Assembly: GCF_000953855.2 (NCBI RefSeq)
Contig: NZ_DF970184.1
Location: 1 to 41,504 of the forward strand
From: Mizugakiibacter sediminis
GTDB taxonomy: Bacteria > Pseudomonadota > Gammaproteobacteria > Xanthomonadales > Rhodanobacteraceae
DNA: 41,504 nucleotides
Direction: 5' to 3'
The notes below the pieces were generated by a model. It saw only the letters and a program-made list of their open reading frames with translations. It searched no databases and had not been told where the DNA came from. Made by a program: the position numbers and the translations under genes. Below, one piece after another: positions 16,442-30,194 of this stretch (positions are counted from its first letter, which is position 1; the number at the start of each line of letters is the position of its first letter).

Positions 16442-17386
16442 TCAGCGTCGCGCGCGCTTCTTCGCCGCAGGCGCCGGCGCCTTCACCTTCGGCGCGTTGG
16501 CGCGCTGCTCGGCGGCGGCGTAGACGCGCGCCTCCTCCAGCATCCAGTCGCGGAAGGCCTCGAACGCCGCCTGCCCGCGCATGCGCGGCGGATAGACCAG
16601 GTAGTGCTGGTACTGCGAGCGCATGCGCTCGTCGAACAGCGTCACCAGCATGCCGTTGTCGAGCAGCGGCCGCGCCATGGTCAGGCGGATCATCGCCACG
16701 CCCAGTCCCTCGCTGGCCGCCCGCTGCAGGGCCTCGCGATCGGAGAAGTGGGTGACGAAACGGCGCGGCGGCTGGCCGCCGTACAGCTCGAACCACTCCT
16801 TCCAGCTGCCGGACGGATCGCCCAGCAGCGGCCACTGGCCCAGCTCGTGCAGCTTCGGCCGGCCGAGGCGCTGCAGCAGCGCGGGGCTGGCCACCGGCGT
16901 CAGCCACTCGTCGAACAGGTGCTCGGCCTGCACGCCCGGCCACTGGCCGGGGCCGTAGCGCATGGCCAGGTCCACCGGCTCGCGGTCGAAGTCGACCAGC
17001 GCGCCGTTCGACTGCAGGCTCAGTTCGATCTGCGGATGACGGGCGACGAAGCGCGGCAGCCGCGGCACCAGCCAACCTGATGCCATCGACGGCATCAGGC
17101 TGACGGTGAGCGCGTTGTGACGCGGCGCGTGGTACTGCTGCAGCGCGTGCTCGATCGATTCCAGCGGCACGCCGATCAGGTCGAGCAGACGACTGCCGTC
17201 GGCGGTCGGCGCCACGCCGCGCGGGCCGCGTTCGAACAGGCGGCGGCCGAGGCGCTCCTCCAGCCCGCGGATCTGGTGGCTGAGCGCGCTGACGGTGAGG
17301 TTCATCTGCGCGGCGGCGCGCGACAGGTTGCCGGTGCGGGCGGCCAGCACGAAGGCCTGCAGGGCCATCAGGGGGGCGCGGCTCAT
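16442..17386 (-). CDS. LysR-family transcriptional regulator
   Basis: 314 residues. Winged helix-turn-helix at about 5-64 (ALQAFVLAARTGNLSRAAAQMNLTVSALSHQIRGLEERLGRRLFER), then the periplasmic-binding-protein-like effector domain (about 90-295). The closest subgroup by eye is GcvA/AmpR-like. The last 20 residues are a Lys/Ala/Pro/Arg-rich tail (VKAPAPAAKKRARR), which is unusual for the family and might add nonspecific DNA binding. It is divergent from the 62-residue ORF, 108 bases between starts, the classical layout of a LysR regulator and its target. Confidence 0.9.
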   Translation of the reverse strand: MSRAPLMALQAFVLAARTGNLSRAAAQMNLTVSALSHQIRGLEERLGRRLFERGPRGVAPTADGSRLLDLIGVPLESIEHALQQYHAPRHNALTVSLMPSMASGWLVPRLPRFVARHPQIELSLQSNGALVDFDREPVDLAMRYGPGQWPGVQAEHLFDEWLTPVASPALLQRLGRPKLHELGQWPLLGDPSGSWKEWFELYGGQPPRRFVTHFSDREALQRAASEGLGVAMIRLTMARPLLDNGMLVTLFDERMRSQYQHYLVYPPRMRGQAAFEAFRDWMLEEARVYAAAEQRANAPKVKAPAPAAKKRARR

Positions 17387-17494
17387 GTTGAATGTCCCTC
17401 AAATCTGGCTTGCAAACATATCGCTTTTTCGCCGCATGCGCAGCGCCTATCTTGGACAAACCTAAAGACGCCCCGCGCGCCGGAGACCCTCCCC

Positions 17495-17683
17495 ATGCTC
17501 GCCGAGATCGCCAAGGGCCTGTTGCTGATGCACGGCCACCTCACCGACCCCAAGCTGCTGAAGGCAGCCGCGCCGCAGCCTGCGACACGCGCCGCCGACG
17601 CGCCGCAGCCCGCGACGGACAGCGCCGGCCGCAGCGCCGCCACGCCGCGCCCGCTGCCCACGCGCGCCGCGGTCTGCTGCTGA
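17495..17683 (+). CDS. Small 62-residue protein divergent from the LysR gene
   Basis: Reads MLAEIAKGLLLMHGHLTDPKLL, then a Pro/Ala/Thr-rich low-complexity tail ending AAVCC. GGAG lies nine bases before the ATG. A well-formed terminator with a UUCG loop follows 51 bases after the stop, and the divergent LysR gene suggests a regulated promoter; these contexts support a real gene. I do not recognise the family. The amphipathic start (about residues 1-20) could be a helix that binds membrane or a partner. Confidence 0.5.
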   Translation: MLAEIAKGLLLMHGHLTDPKLLKAAAPQPATRAADAPQPATDSAGRSAATPRPLPTRAAVCC

Positions 17684-17734
17684 CGTCCCCGCAAACCGCC
17701 GCTCCCTCCTCCTCTACCCTGCGGCGGCCACCTC

Positions 17735-17771
17735 GACGGCCCGTCCGGTTCGCCGGCGGGCCGTCTTCTTG
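17735..17771 (+). terminator. Rho-independent terminator with UUCG tetraloop
   Basis: GACGGCCCG (17735-17743) pairs with CGGGCCGTC (17757-17765); inside, CCGG/CCGG closes a TTCG tetraloop at 17749-17752, and TTCTTG follows. This is the strongest plus-strand terminator in the window. Confidence 0.75.
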
Positions 17772-17814
17772 TCCGCGCCGGGGCGACGGAGGCGGGGATT
17801 CGCACCGGAACGAC

Positions 17815-17847
17815 GGCGGAAAAACGAACGGGGCGCCGCAGCGCCCC
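17815..17847 (-). terminator. Terminator of icd
   Basis: On the minus strand GGGGCGC, loop TGCG, GCGCCCC (17847-17830) is followed by GTTCGTTTTT. It lies 30 bases after the icd stop codon. Confidence 0.7.
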
Positions 17848-17876
17848 ATCCGCATGCGACAGCCCGATCGGCCGGC

Positions 17877-19205
17877 CTACAGCGCGGCGATCAGCGCGTC
17901 GCCGAACTCCGAGCACTTCACCTCGGTGGCGCCTTCCATCAGGCGCGCGAAGTCGTAGGTGACGCGCTTGGCGGCGATGGCCTTGTCCATCGCGGCGATG
18001 ATCGCGTCGGCGGCCTCGTTCCAGCCCATGTAGCGCAGCATCATCTCGCCGGAGAGGATCACCGAACCCGGATTGACCTTGTCCTGGCCGGCGTACTTCG
18101 GCGCGGTGCCGTGGGTGGCCTCGAACACCGCGTGGCCGGTGACGTAGTTGATGTTGCCGCCCGGGGCGATGCCGATGCCGCCGACCTGCGCGGCCAGCGC
18201 GTCCGAGAGGTAGTCGCCGTTCAAGTTCAGCGTGGCGACCACGTCGTACTCGGCCGGACGCAGCAGGATCTGCTGCAGGAAGGCGTCGGCGATCGCGTCC
18301 TTGATGACGATGCCGGCGCCCGGCTTGCCCTCGGGGATGACGTGCCAGGGGCCGCCGTCCAGCTCCACCGCGCCGAAGAAGTCGCGCGCGACCTGGTAGC
18401 CCCAGTCGCGGAACGCGCCCTCGGTGAACTTCATGATGTTGCCCTTGTGCACCAGCGTGACCGACTTGCGCTTGTTCTGGATCGCGTAGCTGATCGCGCT
18501 GTGCACCAGGCGCTCGGTGCCGAGCCGGCTGACCGGCTTGATGCCGAGGCCGACCTCGACGCCCAACTCGCGGCGCGGCGCGCCGATGGCCTCGAGCTGC
18601 TTCTGCCAGCCGTCCACCTTCTGCTGCGTGCCGAAGCGGATCTTGTCGAACGCCTTGGGGAAGGCCTCGGCGAGGAACGCCATCAGCTTGGCGTTCTCCT
18701 CGGTGCCCGCGGCGTATTCGATGCCGGCGTAGATGTCTTCCGTGTTCTCGCGGAAGATCACCATGTCGACTTCCTGCGGCTTCTTCACCGGCGAGGGCAC
18801 GCCCTTGAACCAGCGCACCGGGCGCAGGCAGACGAACAGGTCGAGCATCTGCCGCAGCGCGACGTTCAGCGAGCGGATGCCGCCGCCGACCGGCGTGGTC
18901 AGCGGCCCCTTGATGCTGACGAGATACTCGCGGCAGGCCTCGACCGTGCTGTCCGGCAGCCAGGTGCCGAACTGGTTGTAGCTCTTCTCGCCGGCGTACA
19001 CCTCCATCCAGTGGATCCTGCGCTTGCCGCCGTAAGCCTTGGCGACCGCGGCGTCGAGCACGCGCACCGAGGCGCGCCAGATGTCGGGGCCGGTGCCGTC
19101 GCCCTCGATGAAGGGAATGATCGGGTTGTCCGGCACCTGCAGGCGGCCGTGCGCGTGGGTGATCCTGGCGCCGCCGGCGGGCGGCGTGAGCTTGGGTTCG
19201 GTCAT
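17877..19205 (-). CDS. icd: Isocitrate dehydrogenase, NADP-dependent
   Basis: 442 residues, collinear with E. coli Icd. Substrate-binding residues lie in [13 protein letters not shown] (S112 equals the serine phosphorylated by AceK in E. coli), with the conserved basic residues in [12 protein letters not shown] and the acidic metal ligands in the [18 protein letters not shown] region. The NADP-specificity segment [21 protein letters not shown] and VTYDFARLM (Tyr and Arg) match the NADP type. It converts isocitrate to 2-oxoglutarate in the citric acid cycle. GGAGG lies just before the ATG at 19205; upstream in-frame sequence is not gene-like. Confidence 0.97.
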   Translation of the reverse strand: MTEPKLTPPAGGARITHAHGRLQVPDNPIIPFIEGDGTGPDIWRASVRVLDAAVAKAYGGKRRIHWMEVYAGEKSYNQFGTWLPDSTVEACREYLVSIKGPLTTPVGGGIRSLNVALRQMLDLFVCLRPVRWFKGVPSPVKKPQEVDMVIFRENTEDIYAGIEYAAGTEENAKLMAFLAEAFPKAFDKIRFGTQQKVDGWQKQLEAIGAPRRELGVEVGLGIKPVSRLGTERLVHSAISYAIQNKRKSVTLVHKGNIMKFTEGAFRDWGYQVARDFFGAVELDGGPWHVIPEGKPGAGIVIKDAIADAFLQQILLRPAEYDVVATLNLNGDYLSDALAAQVGGIGIAPGGNINYVTGHAVFEATHGTAPKYAGQDKVNPGSVILSGEMMLRYMGWNEAADAIIAAMDKAIAAKRVTYDFARLMEGATEVKCSEFGDALIAAL

Positions 19206-20227
19206 GGAAACCTCCGGGGGCATGAATCGGAGCGGCCAGCGCCGATGCGATGGCAAACAGCCCATTGTCGCCTGTTCGGCGTGCGGATTGAAGCGACGCC
19301 CGCGCTTCGGCAGCCATCCATGGATGACGGGGCGGTCGAGCCGCAGCGTGGCCGAGAGGCGAAGGGGGCGTCCGCCTGCACATCGACGAAGCCGAGAGGC
19401 GCTGCTCGTGCCACCGTGGGCATCGTCGCATCTTCGCAGGACGTCACCCCGCATACTGCAGCCCGCTTGCAGGCACGGATGACCCCACTGCCCGGGCACC
19501 ATCATCGGCAGCATCTCCCGGCCGCGAACCGGATGCCCTCGTTCCGGGCCACGGCGCGGCTCGGGCACCGCCAGAGCACTGATCTCTACCTGCTCGCGCC
19601 CACGCGGCATCACCAGGCCCGCCCCGCCACGTTCGGCCACGGGATGCCGCTGTCCAACGAGGCCGAGCGACATCGCTGAATCGAGCTTCTCACTTGATTC
19701 CCGGCAGTCGACCGGCACCCGACGCCGTGGTCGATGTTCGTCCGAGGGCGCCTTTCCGCGGCCGTTGGCAGCGAATCCAGAAACCGCGTTGCGAGCGCTT
19801 GGCTACAGACGCGCTCGATGGATAACGCCGTGGCCGGAGTACCGACATGCCTCGGTCACTCGCGCGACACGATTCGCAACGATCGCGTCTCATGTCGTGA
19901 GACACGCTCGTGGCATCGATTTGCCGCTCGGCGCGTGCCGGCCTATGCTGTCGCAGGGGGAAGCGTATGGATACGCAATACGCATATCGCCATCCGGCGA
20001 GACCGTCCTTATCCGCCCGTCCTGCCCTTGCGGCAACGCCACGGCTGGCATGGCGGCGGGCGGCAATTCCTCGTGCCCCCGCCGCGGCACGTAAACCTAG
20101 CCAAGCGGGCCATGCTGGCGACGTGTCAGGCGCCGTCGCTCCGATCCACTCCCGCTTCCGGGACCCTGACCGGCGAGCGCAAGAAGAAAAACCGACGACG
20201 CCCGTGCCTCAGCAAGGCCGCATCGTC
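19206..20227. other. About 1 kb without a recognisable intact gene
   Basis: Open frames on both strands cross this stretch but give arginine/histidine-rich or otherwise unconvincing proteins with no family I recognise. There is a small palindrome GTCTCA-TGTCG-TGAGAC at 19887-19903. No tRNA or integrase is visible. Together with the rmuC remnant that follows, the region looks like decayed chromosome at the edge of the CRISPR island. Confidence 0.5.
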
Positions 20228-20653
20228 CCCCGGCCAGGCGTTCTTCTCCGCCGCGCTGGCGCAGCACGCCAGCCCGATCGAGTTCGGCGCCGAGAACCGC
20301 GTGATCCCGGCCAGCCCGACCATCTCGATCGCCCTGCTCAAGGCGGTGGCCTACGGCTGACGTCAGGAAGCCCTGGCCAAGAACGCCGAAGAAATCGCCG
20401 TGCTCGGCAAAGACCTGTACGAACGCATCGCCAAGCTCGGCGAGCACTGGGCCAACGTCGGCGACCGCCTCAACAAGGCCGTCACCGCCTACAACGAAGC
20501 CGTCGGCTCGCTGGAGGCCCGCGTGCTGCCCGCCGCTTCCGCGAACTGCGCGCCGCCGGCGACGCGCGCGAGATCGAAACCCTCGAACCGCTCACCACCG
20601 AAGCGCGCGCGCTGACGGCGGAGGAGGTGGTTGGGACTATGAGGCAAGAATGA
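20228..20653 (+). pseudogene. rmuC: Remnant of rmuC (C-terminal part, with stop and frameshift)
   Basis: The translated pieces PGQAFFSAALAQHASPIEFGAENRVIPASPT, SIALLKAVAYG, then RQEALAKNAEEIAVLGKDLYERIAKLGEHW, ANVGDRLNKAVTAYNEAVGSLEARVLP and FRELRAAGDAREIETLEPLTTEARALTAEE follow the C-terminal half of RmuC, a DNA recombination-limiting protein. The Trp codon expected in AVAYGWRQE is TGA at 20358-20360. A deletion not divisible by three near 20535 moves the last part into another frame. The N-terminal two thirds are absent. The piece is GC-rich like the flanking chromosome, so it marks the left edge of the island. Confidence 0.85.
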
Positions 20654-20849
20654 CGACTGGCGAGAACAGATCCAACGCTTGCGGGATTTGTATCCGCCCA
20701 GAAAGAAGTCCAACTTGTTCTGCTTGGAAGAGCAGCAGCGAGCCTTTGACGCAATGGCGCGGAAGGTATGCGAGAAAGCCGGCTTGGTCTCTCGCTCGGA
20801 CAAGCATGACGAGCACACAGACGAAGGGGCGTATCCAACCCGCGAGTGA
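20654..20849 (+). pseudogene. Possible 3' coding fragment of unknown family
   Basis: In the frame ending with TGA at 20847-20849 the sequence reads (from 20645) KNDDWREQIQRLRDLYPPRK, KSNLFCLEEQQRAFDAMARK, VCEKAGLVSRSDKHDEHTDE, GAYPTRE. The mix of residues looks like a real protein end, but there is no start codon before an internal ATG and a stop precedes it. Base composition is lower in GC than the rmuC remnant to the left. It may be the tail of a gene cut by island formation. I do not recognise the family. Confidence 0.35.
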
Positions 20850-20912
20850 ACGAATATCCCCGCGGCTGCTGCATCGTGGTGAATTTTAGATGGCATCAAC
20901 TGGAGAAAACCA
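20850..20912 (+). promoter_or_regulatory. Upstream region of the cas operon
   Basis: 63 bases between the preceding fragment and csb1. It contains an A/T-rich stretch (GAATTTTAGAT at 20881-20891), the best candidate for a -10 region, without a clear -35, and a Shine-Dalgarno GGAG at 20902-20905, seven bases before the csb1 ATG. Confidence 0.35.
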
Positions 20913-26711
<5,799 letters not shown>

Positions 26712-26715
<4 letters not shown>

Positions 26716-27635
26716 ACCAGCAATCCCTTACTGAAATCGATACTGGGATCGATGGGCAGCACCTCTGGGGCTTCCTCACGGCGCTTGGCACGTTGTCTTT
26801 GCTCCATGAGCATGCGCGTGAGAAAAACCTCAATCCTCCGCGGCTCAAATTCCAAGAAGATGGAACTGCGGTGCTGCAGAGCCCGGTCGCAAGAGAACAG
26901 CTTGCAGCGGTGTTGCTCGCCAAGCTGAGGACCCTGCTGCCCTATCTCGATGGGAACCTGCGGAACGTCGACAAGCCCTCTGACTTCACTAGGTCGAGCT
27001 ACGAGACGATCGCGCGCGAAAGCGACGACGCGACCGTGGTTGATCTCCTCGCTGGCTTGGCCTGCGTCGTGGGCGAAGAAACGTTCGAATCCACGCTGTG
27101 CGCAGCGAACGGAGCGGGGCATCAGAATCTCGTTCAGTCCATGCGTGACGTGCTCAAGCTCATCGAAGAGGAGCACGTACGGCTCGCGCTCTTGGAAACG
27201 TGGAGGAAGTCGTACCGAATACCTGATGATAAGCGCAAGGAACTCAACCTCGGCACTAGGAAACCCACCCTCCGCCTCGATCCTTCCGACGAGCGGCTCT
27301 ATGCGCTCCGGCTCTCCAATCCGACGACGACGGACGACTTCTGCACCGAGCTCGGTGCGCAAGCACTGGCTATTCCCGCGTTCGCGTTGCTGCCCGTCAT
27401 CCCCACCAAACGGCCGGTCACCGTGGCGTCCACGCGGCATGACCAACGGGTCACTTTTTCCTGGGGACTCTGGAACATCTTCGCAACGCTTCGCACAGTG
27501 CGATCGTTCGTGTGGGAAGGGCCCGGACAACCTCGAAGTCAAAGGGAGAGGGGAGTCTTCGCTACATTCAGTGTCGATCGTGTTTCCGGCCCGAAAGGAA
27601 AGCTTTCGTTTGCGCCAACACAAGGGCTGTGGTGA
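26712..27635 (+). CDS. CRISPR-associated protein in the large-subunit position of the I-G operon
   Basis: 307 residues, starting MNQQSLTEIDTGIDGQHLWG with FLTALGTLSLLHEHA next. The pattern of an early glycine-rich 'G-x-FL-ALG-L-LL' segment is shared with Cas8-type and related type I-G proteins. It is coupled by ATGA to cas3 and is the only unassigned intact gene of the interference module, so it may be the crRNA-complex large subunit (Cas8u2/Csb3-like) or a Cas3-associated accessory protein. It is much shorter than the roughly 700-residue Csx17 large subunit, and no Csx17 is present. Membership of the operon is certain; the family is not. Confidence 0.65.
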
Positions 27636-27697
27636 TGATTTCCAAGCTCGGAAAACCTTATTTCGCGCCTGTCTTCGAGATTGACCGGCGGGGATGA
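27635..27697 (+). CDS. Possible 20-residue micro-ORF coupled to the large-subunit-position gene
   Basis: Starts at an ATG that shares its A with the preceding TGA (TGATG) and reads MISKLGKPYFAPVFEIDRRG. Its own stop overlaps the next ATG as ATGA. The start-stop chaining is the same as in the four cas genes before it. It could equally be a short translated linker that keeps ribosomes running; no family is known to me. Confidence 0.3.
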   Translation: MISKLGKPYFAPVFEIDRRG

Positions 27698-27852
27698 CGA
27701 CCTTCGAGGGCGTCCGGTGCGAGCAATTGCGCCGCTGGTCGAAGCTACCACTGGAGGGCGTGATTCGCAGCCTGGAGGAAATGGAAGAACTCGCGCGGCG
27801 GTTGCAGGCTGGACGCAACGCGGCGAAACCGGATCCCACGCAACAAAGGTAA
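27694..27852 (+). CDS. Small 52-residue ORF in the cas operon
   Basis: Reads MTTFEGVRCEQLRRWSKLPL, then EGVIRSLEEMEELARRLQAG, RNAAKPDPTQQR. The centre (about 15-43) is a strongly charged amphipathic helix. It overlaps the micro-ORF before it by ATGA and ends 10 bases before the next ATG at 27863. Size and helix suggest an antitoxin-like or adaptor peptide, but this is only inference. Confidence 0.4.
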   Translation: MTTFEGVRCEQLRRWSKLPLEGVIRSLEEMEELARRLQAGRNAAKPDPTQQR

Positions 27853-27862
27853 AATTCTCCGC

Positions 27863-28111
27863 ATGCGGCAATCCGTCACCCCTCCATCGCTGGCCGAACT
27901 TGCCGAAGCGCGAGTATTTGCTGAACTCTGGCAAACGCGCGCCGGGCTGCCGGACCGCGAGCGCCTGCGCCGCTTGCGCGCCCTGACCGAACTCGAAGCA
28001 GCGCGATGCTTCATTCTGCTCCAAGGTGATATACCCGGGCCGTCGCGGCCAGCCAGCGGCCTCGTGGAACAACAGCGTCTTTTCTCCCGCTTGCGACGGG
28101 CGTCAGCGTGA
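27863..28111 (+). CDS. Small protein upstream of the nucleotidyltransferase remnant
   Basis: 82 residues: a helical, arginine/leucine-rich protein (SLAELAEARVFAELWQTRAG, then DRERLRRLRALTELEAARCF). Its stop overlaps the GTG start of the following gene by four bases (GTGA), so the pair was once co-translated. Small helical partners of this kind sit before AbiEii-like nucleotidyltransferases and might act as their antitoxin or adaptor (inference). No exact family recognised. Confidence 0.5.
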   Translation: MRQSVTPPSLAELAEARVFAELWQTRAGLPDRERLRRLRALTELEAARCFILLQGDIPGPSRPASGLVEQQRLFSRLRRASA

Positions 28112-28680
28112 GTCTGGGCCCGGTTCTGGATGCCGCACTGATGACCCAGGAGGTCTGCGAGTCAGCCGGCCTGCGCGCTTGCGTGATTGGCGGCATCGCG
28201 CTACAGCGCCGAGGCGAGCCGTGCTATACCGCCGACGCGGATCTTTCCGTGCTGGTCGAGCCCGGGCACGAAGCCGCGGTTGTGGACGCCTTGCTCGCAC
28301 GGCTTGCGCCGCGCATCGAGAATGCAGCGGCGTTCGCGGCGCAGTCCCGCGTGATTCTGGCGCGCGCCCAACGGCGTGGACATCGATATCGTGCGGCAGG
28401 GCTTCCGTACGAGGCGCGGGTCATGGAGCGTTCGAGTCCATGGATACTTGGCGCAGGCGCACATCTGCGCACGTGTTCAGCCAAGGATCTCTGGGATGAA
28501 AACCTTCGCCGGAAGAGACAAGGATTGGGCGGACATCACCAGTGTCCCAGAACGCCAGGTCGCCCGGCTCGATCTGGACCTCATGCGCCGCGAATTGCGC
28601 CCGTTACTCGCCGCCAAGGAAGCCCCGAGCTTGCGCAGGAGTTGGAGCGCAGGATCGAGCGGCACCTCGGCCGCCCGTGA
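28108..28680 (+). pseudogene. AbiEii-like nucleotidyltransferase, frameshifted
   Basis: The open frame is unbroken for 190 codons but is a patchwork. The first part (AGLRACVIGGIALQRRGEPC, then YTADADLSVLVE) has the nucleotidyltransferase core G-G-hA...R...T-D-D-h pattern. The expected NGVDIDIV appears only in another frame, GLPYEARVMERSSPWILGAG returns to the first frame, KTFAGRDKDWADI and LDLDLMRRELRPLLAAKEAP are again in another frame, and PELAQELERRIERHLGRP is back in the first. At least four small indels are needed, so the product cannot fold as the family. The intact ancestor would be the toxin-type partner of an AbiE-like system. Confidence 0.75.
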
Positions 28681-28715
28681 TTCGTTCCATCCACCTTCTT
28701 CAGCGGTGCTCCCAC

Positions 28716-30170
28716 ATGCAACCCGGCCGTAACGACCCCTGCCCTTGCGGCAGCGGCAAGAAGTACAAGCACTGTTGCCTCACGGCGTCGCAGGTGGTTG
28801 CGGCGGCGCCGGAGGAGCTGGTCTGGCAGCGGCTGCGGCGGCTCAAGGACGGCAGCTACGCCACGATGATGTTTCGCTTCGTGCGGGATGCCTACGGCGA
28901 AGCGGCGGTCGGGGAGGCATGGGATGAATTCACGCTGTGGGAGGATGAGCCCTTCGATCCACGCTCACCACACATTGCCGTATTCATGCCGTGGCTGTTC
29001 TGCCACTGGGCGCCGGACCCGCAAGAAACCCGGGTTGCGGACGCCGCGCTGTACGGCGTCGCACCGGCGCGCGCGCTGTTGCAGCGCAAGAGGCGCAACC
29101 TCGACCCGCTGCTCCGCGAGTACATCGAGTCTTGCCTGGCCTCGCCCTTCAGCTTCCACGAGGTGTTGGCGAGCGAGCCAGGGCGCGGGCTCAAGCTGCG
29201 CGACGTGATCACCGGCGACGAGTACGACGTGCACGAGCGCTCGGCCTCGCGTCACCTGCAGGCCGGCGACCTGGTGTACGGTCAGCTGGCGAGCGCCCAG
29301 GGAGTCACGCTGCTGGAAGCCTGCGGGCCGGTCGTGATTCCGCCGATCGACAAGCTCGCGGTGATCGAGTTGCGCCAGCAGATAGAGCGGGGCTCCGCTG
29401 CTGCGCCCCGCGAAAAGCTGCGCGAGTACGACTGCGAGCTGCGCGAGCTGTATCTCGATCTCACCGACCGCCTGCTGCATCCGCAGATGCCCGAGTTCCA
29501 GAACACTGACGGCGAGAAGATGGTGCCGCAACAACTGATGTTCGACATCGAATCCGCGCAAGAGGCCTACGAGGCACTCAAGCACCTGGACTTCGAGGCG
29601 GGCGCCTCGGATGTGCCCGAAGACGCGGAGTACACAGCCGACGGCCGCCTGCGCTGCGCGACCATCGCTTGGAAGAAGCCCGGCAATAGCAAGAACAAGG
29701 GTTGGAGCAACACCGTGCTCGGCCACATCCGCATCGAAGGCCAGCGCATGACCGCCGACGTGAATTCGCACGAGCGCGCGGAAGCCTTCCGTAAGATCGT
29801 GGAAGAGAAGCTGCGAGCGCGCGCACGCTATCGCCTCGCGCAGTTGCAGTCGGTGGAAAAGCTGCTGGCAGAGGCCGACGCGGGTGCCGGCACGGAACGC
29901 GCGCGAGAGCGCCGCGAGCTCGAGGAGCACCCGGAGTTCAAGGCACGCATCGCCGAGATGATGGCCCGCCACTACGAGCAGTGGATCGAGGACAAGATCC
30001 CCGCCTTGGGCAACCGCACGCCGCTCGAGGCGATGCGGGAACCTGACGGACCGGAGAAGGTCGAGGCCCTGTTGTGTGATGCCGAACGGCTGGGCCGCCG
30101 TATGGATCCGCCGGTGGACGAGGCGGTATTCCGCCGGTTACGGCAGCGGCTGGGTCTGCCGCTGTCGTAG
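28716..30170 (+). CDS. SEC-C zinc-motif protein between the interference and adaptation genes
   Basis: 484 residues. The N-terminus is a SEC-C zinc knuckle, PGRNDPCPCGSGKKYKHCC, with C9, C11, C20 and C21 as ligands. The middle (about 30-400) is an acidic, mostly helical region without recognised motif. The end (about 430-455, ALGNRTPLEAMREPDGPEKV) resembles the short helical module seen at the end of several SEC-C and antitoxin-like proteins. The reading frame is intact, unlike the nucleotidyltransferase 35 bases upstream. It ends 24 bases before cas4-cas1 and probably shares its transcript. A CRISPR role is suggested only by position. Confidence 0.8.
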   Translation: MQPGRNDPCPCGSGKKYKHCCLTASQVVAAAPEELVWQRLRRLKDGSYATMMFRFVRDAYGEAAVGEAWDEFTLWEDEPFDPRSPHIAVFMPWLFCHWAPDPQETRVADAALYGVAPARALLQRKRRNLDPLLREYIESCLASPFSFHEVLASEPGRGLKLRDVITGDEYDVHERSASRHLQAGDLVYGQLASAQGVTLLEACGPVVIPPIDKLAVIELRQQIERGSAAAPREKLREYDCELRELYLDLTDRLLHPQMPEFQNTDGEKMVPQQLMFDIESAQEAYEALKHLDFEAGASDVPEDAEYTADGRLRCATIAWKKPGNSKNKGWSNTVLGHIRIEGQRMTADVNSHERAEAFRKIVEEKLRARARYRLAQLQSVEKLLAEADAGAGTERARERRELEEHPEFKARIAEMMARHYEQWIEDKIPALGNRTPLEAMREPDGPEKVEALLCDAERLGRRMDPPVDEAVFRRLRQRLGLPLS

Positions 30171-30194
30171 CGAGGTGTAGGCTGGAGCCGTGTG

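Noticed and set aside
19206-19718. N-terminal extension of icd up to 19718
   Set aside because: GGAGG directly before the ATG at 19205 and the length of the family fix the normal start; the upstream frame is not gene-like.
19206-20227. Search for a tRNA or integrase as insertion site of the island
   Set aside because: No cloverleaf or recombinase could be recognised here or at 35507-36045.
19734-20360. Plus-strand frame that could be annotated as a 208-residue protein
   Set aside because: Only its last 45 residues resemble a protein, and these are part of the rmuC remnant ending at a nonsense codon.
28108-28680. Intact 190-residue nucleotidyltransferase
   Set aside because: Conserved segments alternate between frames, so the unbroken frame does not encode the family fold.
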